NCBI GenBank assembly: GCA_963772375.1
Contig: CAVYXG010000001.1
Coordinates: 1,240,001 to 1,304,000, forward strand
Source of the DNA: DATBHM01 sp963772375
GTDB lineage: Bacteria > Actinomycetota > UBA4738 > JACQTL01
Direction: 5' to 3'
Length of the DNA: 64,000 nucleotides
Shown here: positions 43,500 to 51,949 of the stretch, piece by piece
Layout: the number at the start of each line of letters is the position of its first letter
How positions within the stretch are numbered: the stretch's first letter is position 1
Notes under the pieces: model-generated
What the model was told of the DNA's origin: nothing
Databases searched by the model: none
What the model saw: only the letters and a program-made list of their open reading frames with translations
Program-made: the position numbers and the translations under genes

Positions 43500-46295
43500 A
43501 TGGGCGATCGGCGCGACGACGTGTTCGGACGAGCGGCCGAGCTGGCCGCCATGGCGGAGTTTCTCGACGAGGTCGCCGAGGGTCCGATCGCGCTCCTCCT
43601 GACCGGCGAGGCGGGATTCGGCAAGACCACGATGTGGCGGCGCTGCCTGGAGTCGGCCCGGGAGCGCTCCTGCCGCGTGCTCGGCTGCCAGCCCGTCGAA
43701 TCCGAGACGAAGCTCTCGTTCGCGGCGCTCGGCGACCTGTTGGGCGACGTCGTGGACGAGGTGGATCTCGGCCTGCCCCCACCACAGGCCCGGGCGCTCG
43801 ACGTGGCGCTGCTCAGGGCCGAGCCCGGGAACACGCCGTCCGACAGTCGCGCCGTGTCGCTCGCGGTCCTTGCGGCCGTTCGGCTGCTGACCCGCGACGG
43901 CCCGGTGATCGTCGCCGTCGACGACGCCCAGTGGCTGGACGCTCCGACGGCCCGCGTGCTCGAGTTCGCGTTCCGGCGACTCGAATCGGAGCCGCTCGGG
44001 GTGATGACGACGCTCCGATCGGGTCACCGGGCGCCCTTCCCGCTGGGGCTCGAACGGTCGCTCCCGGAGCATCGGCTCCGAAGGATCGCCCTTGGGCCGC
44101 TCTCCGTGCAGGCGCTCGGCCAGCTGCTGCGGAACCGAGTCGGCGACGTGCTCACCCACTCCCGGATCGGCCGGCTCCACGCGATGTCGGGTGGCAACCC
44201 CTTCTTCGCCCTGGAGATCGCCCGTGCCATGGCCCGGGGGGACGCGCCGGTCGCCGGCGAAGCGCTGCCGGTCCCGAACAGTCTCCGCGAGCTCGTCCGC
44301 CAGCGGGTCGTGGCGCTGTCTGACCGGGACCGCGATGCGCTGCTCGTGGTCGCCGCCCTGTCTGCGCCGACCGTCACCGCCATCGAACACGTCCACGGCG
44401 CCGGAACCCCCGAGGGCCTCACGCGCGCGGTGGAGGCCGGCCTGATCGAGGTCGACCGCGACCACGTGCGGTTCTCGCACCCGATGTTCGGCTCGGCCAT
44501 CCTGTCGGAGGCGCCGCCGGAACATCTCCGCGAGCTGCACCGCCGGCTGGCGGAGATCCCCGACACGAACCCGGAGGAGCGGGCCCGACACCTGGCCATC
44601 AGCGCGGCGTCCCCCGATCCGGACGTCGCCGCCGAGCTCGACCGGGCCGCCCGGGAGGCGGCATCCCGGGGCGCGCCGGACGCGGCCGCCGAGCTGTGCG
44701 AGATGGCCATTCGGCTCACCCCCGCGGACCGAGCCGATGAGGTGCTCGAACGAACCCTGGAGTCCGCGAAGCACCACGTGGCGGCGGGCGACGCGGCCCG
44801 GGCCCGGGTCCTGTTGGAGGCGGCCGTCGGGGAGTCGCGTCCGGGGCCCCGGAGGGCCAGGGCCATCCTGTTCCTCGGACTCATCCGGCCATCCGACGAC
44901 AGCTGGAGCAAGGCACTGGAGCTGTTCGCTCAGGCCCTGGACGAGGCGGGAACCGACAACGCGCTCCGCGGCGGGATCGAGCAGGGGCTCGGGTACGCGC
45001 ACCTGTTCACCGGGGACACGGCGGCCGCCGAGCATCACGCCCGCGCGGCGCTCGAGCTCGCGGAGCTGGGTGGCAACGACGGCCCCATCGCCGAGGCGCT
45101 CGAGTTCGTGGCCTACGTGGAGTTCGCGCTGGGAAAGGGGTTCCGGCGGGACCTGCTCGATCGGGCGGTGGAGCTCGAGTCCCGCTCGCCGGACCACTGG
45201 GTGTGGGACGAGACGAGGCCGACGTACACCCTGGCCCAGCTCCTCAAGTACACGGACGAGTTCGACGCCGCCCGGCCGCTGTTCGAGGACATCCTCACGG
45301 GCGTCATCGAGCGGGGCCGCCCGCACTCCGCCTCGTGGCTCCACTTCCACCTGGCCGAGCTCGAGTGCTGGGCGGGGCGATGGGACATCGCGGAGGAGCA
45401 CGCCCGGCAGGGAGTCGAGGCGGCGCTGCAGACGGGCGAGACCGCCCACTACCGGACCTTCTCCCTGTACGCGCAGGCGCTGGTCGCGGCGCAACGGGGC
45501 GACGTCGCGGCCGCGCGGGAGACGGCGAACGAGGGCCTGACGGTCGCGCAGCGGTCCTCGTTGGTGACGTCGCAGATCCTGAACCTGTCCGTGCTCGGGT
45601 TCCTCGAGCTGTTCGAGGGGAATCCGGGTCTGGCCCGCGACCGTCTGGCGCAGGCGTCCGAGATGGCCGAAGCCATGGGCACGCAGGAGCCCGGCCTCCT
45701 CAGGTTCGTCCCCGACGATGTGGAGACGTTGGTCGCGCTGGGCGACCTGGATGCGGCCGCCGCCCGGCTCGAGCCCTTCGAGGAACGATCCCGGCGGCTG
45801 GACCGCGCCTGGGGGCTGGCGACCGCGGCACGGTGCCGGGGGCTGCTCCTGGCCGGCGCCGGCGACCTGAGCGGCGCGCTGACCTCGCTCCAGCAGGCGC
45901 TCGTCCACCACGAGCGCGTGCCCGAGCCCTTCGCCAAGGCGAGAACCCTGTACTCCCTTGGCCGGATCCAGCGGCGGGCGAAGCTCAAGGCCGAGGCAAG
46001 GGAATCGTTCGAGCGCTCGCTCGAGATCTACGGCCGACTCGGCGCCCGGCGATGGGCCGAACGGGCCGGCAGCGAGGCCCGACGCATCGGCATCCGGAGC
46101 GAGGGGCCGCTGGCCCTCACGGCCACCGAGGAGCGGGTCGCGACGCTGGTCGCGGAGGGCCGGACCAACCGGGAGGCCGCGGACGAGCTGTTCATGAGCG
46201 TGAACACGATCGAGTGGAACCTCACCCGCATCTACCGGAAGCTTGGGGTCCGTTCACGCACCGAGCTCGCCGCGAAGCTCCGCGACGGTTCGTAG
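43500..46295 (+). CDS. LuxR-family ATP-binding transcriptional regulator (LAL type)
   Basis: A 931-residue STAND regulator. N-terminal AAA/NTPase domain with Walker A GEAGFGKTT (36-44) and Walker B VIVAVDDAQWLD, then TPR-like helical repeats through the middle, and a C-terminal LuxR helix-turn-helix (LTATEERVATLVAEGRTNRE, MSVNTIEWNLTRIYRKLGVRS). ATP- or ligand-driven oligomerisation would control DNA binding. The start ATG has no visible ribosome site. It is divergent from the sigma gene by 122 bases; the next gene, with TGTGPDL repeats, is a possible target but begins from its own promoter. Confidence 0.9.
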   Translation: MGDRRDDVFGRAAELAAMAEFLDEVAEGPIALLLTGEAGFGKTTMWRRCLESARERSCRVLGCQPVESETKLSFAALGDLLGDVVDEVDLGLPPPQARALDVALLRAEPGNTPSDSRAVSLAVLAAVRLLTRDGPVIVAVDDAQWLDAPTARVLEFAFRRLESEPLGVMTTLRSGHRAPFPLGLERSLPEHRLRRIALGPLSVQALGQLLRNRVGDVLTHSRIGRLHAMSGGNPFFALEIARAMARGDAPVAGEALPVPNSLRELVRQRVVALSDRDRDALLVVAALSAPTVTAIEHVHGAGTPEGLTRAVEAGLIEVDRDHVRFSHPMFGSAILSEAPPEHLRELHRRLAEIPDTNPEERARHLAISAASPDPDVAAELDRAAREAASRGAPDAAAELCEMAIRLTPADRADEVLERTLESAKHHVAAGDAARARVLLEAAVGESRPGPRRARAILFLGLIRPSDDSWSKALELFAQALDEAGTDNALRGGIEQGLGYAHLFTGDTAAAEHHARAALELAELGGNDGPIAEALEFVAYVEFALGKGFRRDLLDRAVELESRSPDHWVWDETRPTYTLAQLLKYTDEFDAARPLFEDILTGVIERGRPHSASWLHFHLAELECWAGRWDIAEEHARQGVEAALQTGETAHYRTFSLYAQALVAAQRGDVAAARETANEGLTVAQRSSLVTSQILNLSVLGFLELFEGNPGLARDRLAQASEMAEAMGTQEPGLLRFVPDDVETLVALGDLDAAAARLEPFEERSRRLDRAWGLATAARCRGLLLAGAGDLSGALTSLQQALVHHERVPEPFAKARTLYSLGRIQRRAKLKAEARESFERSLEIYGRLGARRWAERAGSEARRIGIRSEGPLALTATEERVATLVAEGRTNREAADELFMSVNTIEWNLTRIYRKLGVRSRTELAAKLRDGS

Positions 46296-46363
46296 CCGGA
46301 CCTCCACGGACCCGGACCCCGATCTCCATGGGTTTCCGTGGTTCCACGGGACCCGGGCCTCCC

Positions 46364-46369
46364 TAGGGT
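46364..46369 (+). promoter_or_regulatory. putative -10 element of the TGTGPDL-repeat gene
   Basis: TAGGGT about 48 bases before the ATG. The preceding 70 bases contain repeated CCACGG/CCGTGG words that can pair, in the spacer behind the LAL regulator. Confidence 0.35.
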
Positions 46370-46416
46370 CGGCTCGACGGCCGCGACGGGCGGCCCGAGA
46401 GGAAAAGGGGGCACCG

Positions 46417-46905
46417 ATGAGCACACGGATCCGAGAGCAGGCACCCGCAGCCCTTCAGCGCACGCCCGAGCGGAAGAACCGGGCCTGGTGGATGGTCGGC
46501 CTCGCGGTCCTCGTCGCAGCCGGCGCCGCGATCGCCCTGTGGCAGGTGACGAGCGGCAGCAGTTCGCCGACGAAGAGCCCGGGACAGAGGGCCGTGCATG
46601 GTTCGGGGATCGTGACCGGCACCGGTCCGGATCTGGTGCGCGTGGCCGAGCAGTCGGCCGCGGACCGGCTCGTCACGGGGACCGGCCCGGACCTCGCCAC
46701 GCTGGCCGACCAGTATCTGGCGCAGCAGTCGAACGGCCAGGTCACCGGGACCGGCCCCGACCTGACGATCGTCGGCCGGCAGTCCGAGGCGCACGCGATC
46801 CGGATGATCTCCGGGACGGGTCCCGACCTGGCCCGGGTCGCCGGAGATCCCCCGCCGGCCATCACCGGGACGGGCCCCGACCTCTCGAGGGTCGCCAACC
46901 GGTGA
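46417..46905 (+). CDS. membrane-anchored protein with five TGTGPDL repeats
   Basis: A 162-residue protein: a basic cytoplasmic N-terminus (about 22 residues), one transmembrane helix (AWWMVGLAVLVAAGAAIALW), then an external part consisting of five copies of (V/I)(T/S)GTGPDL followed by two variable residues and V or L. The copies begin at 46,612, 46,672, 46,741, 46,807 and 46,861, 18-23 residues apart. I do not recognise the family. The regular spacing, and Gly-Thr-Gly-Pro-Asp turns, suggest a small solenoid or ligand-binding ladder. GAGGAAAAGGGGG lies before the ATG. A strong hairpin follows. Confidence 0.72.
   Translation: MSTRIREQAPAALQRTPERKNRAWWMVGLAVLVAAGAAIALWQVTSGSSSPTKSPGQRAVHGSGIVTGTGPDLVRVAEQSAADRLVTGTGPDLATLADQYLAQQSNGQVTGTGPDLTIVGRQSEAHAIRMISGTGPDLARVAGDPPPAITGTGPDLSRVANR
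46612..46881 (+). repeat. five in-frame TGTGPDL-coding repeats
   Basis: Five related 27-base units, with the core ACCGGGACCGGCCCCGACCT varying at wobble positions, spaced 60, 69, 66 and 54 bases apart. Variation at third codon positions with constant protein sequence implies selection on the peptide rather than recent DNA duplication. Confidence 0.8.
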
Positions 46906-46930
46906 ACCCTGCCACCGGCGGAAGGAAACC

Positions 46931-46955
46931 GGAGGGCCGGCGCCGCCGGCCCTCC
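46931..46955. terminator. bidirectional hairpin between convergent genes
   Basis: A perfect 11-base stem (GGAGGGCCGGC/GCCGGCCCTCC) with a three-base loop, between the plus-strand repeat protein and the minus-strand ferredoxin gene. Likely terminates both. Confidence 0.65.
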
Positions 46956-46962
46956 CTTCGCG

Positions 46963-47871
46963 TCACCGGTGTTCCCCGGTGATCCCGTTCAGCCGGTACA
47001 CGGGCGGCACGGCGTCGAACGGACCGGAGCACGTGATGGCCCGTTCCGGCCCCGGGTGCTCGATCTCCACGACGACGGAGTAGGTCCCCGCCGCACGAAC
47101 CCGGAACCGCGCGATGTCCCCCTGGTCGCGCATCCGGGTGCGCCCGAGCAACACCACCTCGTCGAGGCCGAACGCATCGAGCTCCTCACGGAGGAACGAC
47201 TCCGCCGCCTGGATCGCGAAGCCGTACGCGCACCGGCCGCGGTAGTTCTCCCGTGTGATCTCCCCACGGTCGAACCGCGAGACGACGTCCACGGCGTCAT
47301 CCGGTGCGACCCGGCCCAGGTACACCCCGGCCGGCAGGCAGACGACGTTCGGCGCGAAGCGGTCGCCGCCGATGTGGCTCACCTCCCACACCCGGTCCCC
47401 GAACGCCTGGTCCAGCACGTTCGCCACCGGCCGGCCCCGTTCGCTGCAGCACACGTCGTGGCGGCCGTGCGTGCAGACCAGGTAGACGGGTTCGGCCTGC
47501 TCGATCCCCAGCCCCAGACGGTTGCCGCCGTGCATCGGCGAGAGCTCGACGTCGAGCAGCGCCTCCGGCCCCGGCAGGTGCGCGCGTTCCAGCCACCGAG
47601 CGTCGACCCCCGCGTGCGCCGCGTAGACCCGGATCCCCTCCTGGACGTGACGGCCGTGCCGGCGGATCAGCACCACGCGGACCCGGTGCAGGCGGGACTG
47701 GACCCGCAGGTGCGCTGCCACCACGGACGGCAGCCGGCTGTCGCGAAGCGCGCGCCGACCCCAGGGCCCGGGTTCCTCCACCAGGAGCCAGTCGACGACC
47801 GTCGAGGCCGTTCCGCGAAGCGATTCGCCCAGATCGAGCGAGATGGCCGAACAGCGCTGCGGCGAGATCAC
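46963..47871 (-). CDS. sucrase/ferredoxin-like thioredoxin-fold [2Fe-2S] protein
   Basis: A 302-residue Suc/Fer-like protein. The cluster motif is CTHGRHDVCC (C133, C141, C142), followed by EVSHIGGDRFAPNVVCLP and a late Cys in GRCAYGFAIQAAESFL, the standard family pattern. Such proteins carry a thioredoxin-like ferredoxin fold; their role is generally unknown, electron transfer being likely. GTG at 47,871 overlaps the stop of the JmjC oxygenase (GTGA), so the two are translationally coupled. An electron donor for the Fe(II) oxygenase, or reactivation of its iron, is an attractive inference. Confidence 0.85.
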   Translation of the reverse strand: MISPQRCSAISLDLGESLRGTASTVVDWLLVEEPGPWGRRALRDSRLPSVVAAHLRVQSRLHRVRVVLIRRHGRHVQEGIRVYAAHAGVDARWLERAHLPGPEALLDVELSPMHGGNRLGLGIEQAEPVYLVCTHGRHDVCCSERGRPVANVLDQAFGDRVWEVSHIGGDRFAPNVVCLPAGVYLGRVAPDDAVDVVSRFDRGEITRENYRGRCAYGFAIQAAESFLREELDAFGLDEVVLLGRTRMRDQGDIARFRVRAAGTYSVVVEIEHPGPERAITCSGPFDAVPPVYRLNGITGEHR

Positions 47872-49040
47872 TCCGCGAACTCGAGCAGGCCCTCGCGGAC
47901 GAGCCGCCGCGCGAGCACCAGCCGGCCGGGTTCGTCGAGCCCCGGCAGGTCCCACGGCCGGAACGGCTCGCCCACGGCGCGACCGGCCACGAAGCGGACG
48001 GCCGGCTCCACCCGCAGCGGCATCCGGAGCTCCCGGTCGCCGAGGAACGCGACCACCCGATCCACTTCGACGCGCACCTCGCAGAACGTCGCCGCCCGCC
48101 GCCGCACCGGCGACGAGTCCTCCAGCGACGGCAGCCGGACCAGGTCCACGAGGGAGCCGCCGAGCGACGGAGGCCGCGTCGTGAGGAACGACCGGATCCG
48201 CCGGTCGGCCACGGCCTGCGCGTCGACGTCGTCCAGCCGCCGCTGCAGGTCGGCCAGGCGCTCCTTCACCGCCGTGGCGAACCCATCCGGGTCGCGGTGG
48301 TACCCGGCCGGCAGCGCCTCGGCGAACGAGGGGTCCGTCCGCAGCCCGTCGAGCACCTCGCCCATGAACTGCCCCCACGTCGAGGTGAGGATCCCCACCG
48401 TGAGGTGCCCCGACAGCACGGTCTGCGTCGATGCGGCGTGGGGCGTTCCCACGGGGAGGTACATCGCGTCGCCGGGCGACATCGTCACGGACAGGACCGG
48501 TTCCTCGTCCGGAGAAGGCTTGTCCGAACCGAGCGGCCGGGGAGCCCACACGTCCCACTGCTTGCGCCCGAACGACTGCAGGACGAACACGTCGTGCGTG
48601 TCCTGGTGCACGGCCAGCCCCTGCGACCCGGGCGGCGTGATGTACGCGTTGACCTGCGCCGGGTGGCCGAGCGACGACTCCAGCTCACGGCAGAACCGGC
48701 CGAGCGCCGGCCAGTATCTATGGAGCCCCTGCAGCACGAGCGTCGCGCCGTCGGCGAACCGCTCGAGCATCCGTGCCGGGTCGGCCATGCCGGTGACCGG
48801 CTGCGACCCCGTTCGACCCGACTTCGTGTAGCCGGAAATCGGGAGCGTCTCGCCGTTCTTCACCAGCCGGAACGCCGGCAGCCGGAGCGAGGACTCCGTC
48901 AGCAGGCGGTCGACGTCGGCCAGCGAGAGCAGGTCGTCGAACGCACCTCCGCCGGAGCGGTGGACCGGCTGACGGCCCCAGGCGTCGGCCAGGAACGCCG
49001 GAACGTCACCGACGCAGCGCTCGAGCGCGCCTTCGGTCAT
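47868..49040 (-). CDS. JmjC/cupin-8 Fe(II)/2-oxoglutarate oxygenase (ROX-like)
   Basis: A 390-residue oxygenase of the JmjC family related to ribosomal oxygenases YcfD/NO66. The iron triad is His145-x-Asp147 in HQDTHD and His201 in VGTPHAAS; Lys160 is placed to bind 2-oxoglutarate. A helical dimerisation region and a winged-helix-like C-terminus (LARRLVREGLLEF) complete the ROX architecture. Known relatives hydroxylate Arg, His, Asn or Asp side chains. It begins 24 bases after an Asp-rich 86-residue peptide gene and has no ribosome site of its own, so the peptide is an obvious candidate substrate (inference). It is followed by a coupled ferredoxin. Confidence 0.87.
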   Translation of the reverse strand: MTEGALERCVGDVPAFLADAWGRQPVHRSGGGAFDDLLSLADVDRLLTESSLRLPAFRLVKNGETLPISGYTKSGRTGSQPVTGMADPARMLERFADGATLVLQGLHRYWPALGRFCRELESSLGHPAQVNAYITPPGSQGLAVHQDTHDVFVLQSFGRKQWDVWAPRPLGSDKPSPDEEPVLSVTMSPGDAMYLPVGTPHAASTQTVLSGHLTVGILTSTWGQFMGEVLDGLRTDPSFAEALPAGYHRDPDGFATAVKERLADLQRRLDDVDAQAVADRRIRSFLTTRPPSLGGSLVDLVRLPSLEDSSPVRRRAATFCEVRVEVDRVVAFLGDRELRMPLRVEPAVRFVAGRAVGEPFRPWDLPGLDEPGRLVLARRLVREGLLEFAE

Positions 49041-49064
49041 GCGGCGCGTGGCGCCTCGGTGCGG

Positions 49065-49325
49065 CTACGAGTCCGTGCCGTCCGAGTCCCCGGAGTCGGT
49101 CCCGTCGGCGTCCTCGGTGGCCGTGTCGGTGCCGTCGGAGTCCTGGACCGTCTGGTCGGTCTTCGGGTCCACGGAGTCGGTGTCGTCGGCGTCCTGGCGG
49201 TCGGTGCCGTCGCTGTCGCTCTGGTCGACCGTGTCGGTATCCGCGCTGATCGTCGCGGCCGGCGATTGCCCGGTGGAGACCGTCTGGATCTCCTCGTCGG
49301 TGATGGTCGTGTCGGTCGGTTCCAT
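49065..49325 (-). CDS. Asp/Thr-rich 86-residue peptide with DSDGTD repeats
   Basis: A small acidic protein: 23 Asp and 18 Thr of 86 residues, no Cys, His or aromatic residue. Residues 1-27 look like a leader (MEPTDTTITDEEIQTVSTGQ); the remainder holds DSDGTD at 37-42, 62-67 and 80-85, DADGTD at 72-77 and a degenerate DADDTD at 45-50. Translation is well supported: GGAGGTG lies five bases before the ATG and a TAGACT hexamer at 49,355-49,360 can start the mRNA. Two readings: a precursor peptide modified by the adjacent JmjC oxygenase, or a calcium-binding or acidic carrier protein. I cannot tell which. Confidence 0.75.
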   Translation of the reverse strand: MEPTDTTITDEEIQTVSTGQSPAATISADTDTVDQSDSDGTDRQDADDTDSVDPKTDQTVQDSDGTDTATEDADGTDSGDSDGTDS

Positions 49326-49354
49326 CGCTGCACCTCCGGGTCGTGGGACATCGG

Positions 49355-49360
49355 AGTCTA
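49355..49360 (-). promoter_or_regulatory. putative -10 element of the peptide-oxygenase-ferredoxin operon
   Basis: TAGACT on the minus strand, 29 bases before the ATG of the Asp-rich peptide; the same hexamer precedes sdhC. The short leader carries GGAGGTG. Confidence 0.45.
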
Positions 49361-49385
49361 TGCCAGCCTCGCGAGGGGCGCGTTC

Positions 49386-51017
49386 TCAGAAGCTGAACTC
49401 CGGGGGGAGCGGCGCCTGCCCCGCCTGCGCGCGCAGGACGTTGTACGCCCGGACGAACGCGTCCTTGTCCGGGTCGGTCGACGCGGCGCGGTGCGCCTGG
49501 AGGGCATCGAGCGCCCGCTTGGCCGCCCCGTCCCGATGCGCCAGGTTCGCCGTGACCAGCCGGAGGTAGTTCCGGTCGTCGACGACGGCGTCCTGGAACG
49601 AGGTCGCGAGCAGCTGGTTCACGAGCCCGGCCTCGGGCGGCACCGACCACGCCGTCACCCGCCGGACTGCCGAGAGCCGTTCGGAGATCACGTCGTCAAC
49701 GGCCGCCACGTCCCCGGTCGGGTCCTTGGGAGTGCCCGAACCCGCGTCCACCACGGCCGCGACCAGCCGCTGCCGGGCCTGCCCCGACTCGGCGAGCAGG
49801 GCGTCGCCGCCCCGGAGGTACGCCGTCAGGGCCGGGGGGGTGCCGGCGGACCCGGTCGGTGATGGCCCGGTCGTCGGGCTCGTCGAGACCGTGGGCGGGG
49901 GCGGCGTGGGGGTGGGCCCCTCGCCGCCCGTGGAGCTCCCGGTCGCGTTGAGCACCGCGTACAGGCCGAGCGACAGGATCGCGACGACGACGACCGCGGC
50001 AGCGAGCCACGGCCAGCGCCGTCTCGGCGACGCGGGGTCCCGACGCGGCCCCACCACCGTGGTGGCGCCGCCGAGTGAAGGTACGGGAGTCGTCGGCGCG
50101 TCGGAGAAACCCGGCCCGGTCGTGAATCCGGCGCCGGCGGGCACGGGCGGCGGAGCGATGATGGTCGCCCCTCCCCCCGCCACGGCGGAACGCGCCGCCT
50201 CGACCATCCCCGTGCACGTGGGGAAGCGCCCGGCGGGATCCTTTGCCATCGCCCGCGCCATCACGGCGTCGAGCGCCGCCGGCAGTCCCGGCCGGAGCGA
50301 CGAGACAGGCGGTGGCGGGTCCTTCAGGTGCGCTGCCAGCACCTCGGCGTCGCTGTCCCGATGGAACGGCGCCGCGCCGGTGAGGCATTGGTGAAGGACA
50401 CAGGCCAGCGAGTACTCGTCGGTGCGGCCGTCGACCGGCCTGCCGGAGGCCTGCTCGGGCGATGCGTAGTCGGGCGTTCCGACGAAGATGCCGGTCCGGG
50501 TGAGGCCGGTCGGGGCGCTCACCCGCTTGGTCAGGCCGAAGTCGGTCAGGTAGACCCGTTCGGGCTCCGGACCGGGACCCCCCTCGATCAGCACGTTGGC
50601 GGGCTTGACGTCGCGGTGGACCAGCCCGGCCGCGTGCGCCGCGTCGAGCGCCTCGGCCAGCGCGCCGGCGATCCCGAGCGCGCGCTGCGGGTCGAGCAGC
50701 CCCTCGAGCTGGAGCACCGTCCGGAGGTCGAGGCCCTTCACGTAGCGCATCGACAGGTACAGGCGGCCGTCGGCCTCGCCGGCGTCGTAGACGGGGATGA
50801 TCTGACGGTGGTCGATCGCGGCGGCGAGCTGGGCCTCCTGCGTGAACCGCTCGCGGAACTCGGCGTCGTCGGACAGGTCGGGGTTGATGACCTTCAGCGC
50901 GACCCGCCGGTCGAGCGCGAGCTGCTGCGCCAGGTACACGACGCCCATGCCGCCCCGGCCGAGGACCGACGCGACGCGATATCCCCCGAGCTGGGTCCCT
51001 GGAGGGAGGTCGGCCAT
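49386..51017 (-). CDS. membrane Ser/Thr protein kinase (PknB-like)
   Basis: A 543-residue receptor-type kinase. The kinase domain (about 10-275) has the Gly loop GRGGMGVVYLA, catalytic Lys in VALKVI, HRDVKPANVL and DFG in YLTDFGLTK. A Pro-rich linker leads to one transmembrane helix (about 338-358, LAAAVVVVAILSLGLYAVL), another Pro/Thr linker and a helical external domain of about 140 residues without PASTA repeats, so the ligand is not muropeptide-like by homology. ATG at 51,017 starts the family's MADLPPGTxLGGYRV; TAGAAC ends eight bases upstream without a ribosome site. Divergent from the O-methyltransferase gene. Confidence 0.92.
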   Translation of the reverse strand: MADLPPGTQLGGYRVASVLGRGGMGVVYLAQQLALDRRVALKVINPDLSDDAEFRERFTQEAQLAAAIDHRQIIPVYDAGEADGRLYLSMRYVKGLDLRTVLQLEGLLDPQRALGIAGALAEALDAAHAAGLVHRDVKPANVLIEGGPGPEPERVYLTDFGLTKRVSAPTGLTRTGIFVGTPDYASPEQASGRPVDGRTDEYSLACVLHQCLTGAAPFHRDSDAEVLAAHLKDPPPPVSSLRPGLPAALDAVMARAMAKDPAGRFPTCTGMVEAARSAVAGGGATIIAPPPVPAGAGFTTGPGFSDAPTTPVPSLGGATTVVGPRRDPASPRRRWPWLAAAVVVVAILSLGLYAVLNATGSSTGGEGPTPTPPPPTVSTSPTTGPSPTGSAGTPPALTAYLRGGDALLAESGQARQRLVAAVVDAGSGTPKDPTGDVAAVDDVISERLSAVRRVTAWSVPPEAGLVNQLLATSFQDAVVDDRNYLRLVTANLAHRDGAAKRALDALQAHRAASTDPDKDAFVRAYNVLRAQAGQAPLPPEFSF

Positions 51018-51025
51018 CGTAGGGA

Positions 51026-51031
51026 GTTCTA
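51026..51031 (-). promoter_or_regulatory. putative -10 element, leaderless kinase gene
   Basis: TAGAAC on the minus strand, eight bases before the ATG; same word as before the VOC gene. Confidence 0.4.
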
Positions 51032-51121
51032 CCACCCGTCCGCCGCCGGAGACCGGCCGATGCGACCCTGCGAGCGCCCGCGATAGTGTCGGCGCGCACA
51101 CCGAATCAGGAGGAGCCGGAC

Positions 51122-51769
51122 GTGGACATCGTCAACCCCGCCATCGAGGACTACATGCGCACGCTGCAGGAACGCCACGACGAGCCGGTCCTTCTGGAGA
51201 TGGAGGCCGAGGCCAGAGAGCGGGGATTCCCCATCATCGGGCGGCTGTGCGGCGTGACGATCGAGCTCCTGGCGCGGTCGATCGGTGCGAGGCGGGTGTT
51301 CGAGCTGGGAAGCGGCTACGGGTACAGCGGGTACTGGTTCAGCCGGGCGGTCGGGCCGGACGGGGAGCTCCACCTCACCGACGGCGACCCGGAGAACGAA
51401 CGCAGGGCCGCCGACTACCTCGGCCGGGCCGGCCTCGACGGACCGGTCACGTACCACGTGGGCGACGCGCTGACGTCGTTCGGGGAGGTCGAGGGCGGGT
51501 TCGACGTCGTCTACTGCGACGTCGACAAGGACGGCTACCCGGGCGCGTGGGACGCGGCGAAGGAACGGATCCGCGTCGGCGGCCTCTACATCTGCGACAA
51601 CGTGCTGTGGTCGGGGCGCGTCACCGACGACCCCTCCGTCGAGGACAACCGGCCCGAGCTGACCGAGGCCATCACACGACACAACGCGGCGATCGCGGCC
51701 GACGAGCGGTACGTGTCGACGATCGTTCCCACGCGGGACGGCGTGTTCGTGGCACTGCGAACCACCTGA
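51122..51769 (+). CDS. O-methyltransferase (CCoAOMT-like)
   Basis: A 215-residue class I O-methyltransferase of the type common in actinobacteria. Motif I reads VFELGSGYGYSGYWF, followed by HLTDGDPEN; the metal-binding Asp residues are in VYCDVDKDGYPG and ICDNVLWSG. Such enzymes methylate catechol-like or carboxylate groups with a divalent cation. The GTG at 51,122 is chosen because AGGAGGAG lies eight bases upstream. A hairpin overlaps the stop codon. Confidence 0.88.
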   Translation: MDIVNPAIEDYMRTLQERHDEPVLLEMEAEARERGFPIIGRLCGVTIELLARSIGARRVFELGSGYGYSGYWFSRAVGPDGELHLTDGDPENERRAADYLGRAGLDGPVTYHVGDALTSFGEVEGGFDVVYCDVDKDGYPGAWDAAKERIRVGGLYICDNVLWSGRVTDDPSVEDNRPELTEAITRHNAAIAADERYVSTIVPTRDGVFVALRTT

Positions 51770-51785
51770 AACCCCGCAGGTTTCA
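51767..51785 (+). terminator. hairpin at the end of the O-methyltransferase gene
   Basis: TGAAACC-CCGCA-GGTTTCA, a perfect seven-base stem that includes the stop codon, followed by a short T-containing stretch. The remaining spacer up to 51,949 has no gene I can support. Confidence 0.4.
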
Positions 51786-51949
51786 CGGTTCTTTACCTCG
51801 GGAATACACGGCCCGCGGGCGCGGAACGTGCGGCTCGCCGGCGTGCAGCACCGAGGGGGAAAGGAGCCGTTTGACCGCCCGCAGCGCGTCCTGACCACAG
51901 GTCGATCGGCAGGCAACCCAGTCGTCCGCAATCCACGGGAGGAGCCGTC

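Noticed and set aside
46612..46881. Spaced DNA repeats that could be taken for a CRISPR-like array
   Set aside because: Repeats are in frame, vary at wobble positions and encode a constant peptide; spacing is uneven.
49065..49325. Asp-rich ORF as a chance low-complexity frame
   Set aside because: A good ribosome site, a promoter-like hexamer, a leader/repeat layout and a tight operon position argue that it is translated.
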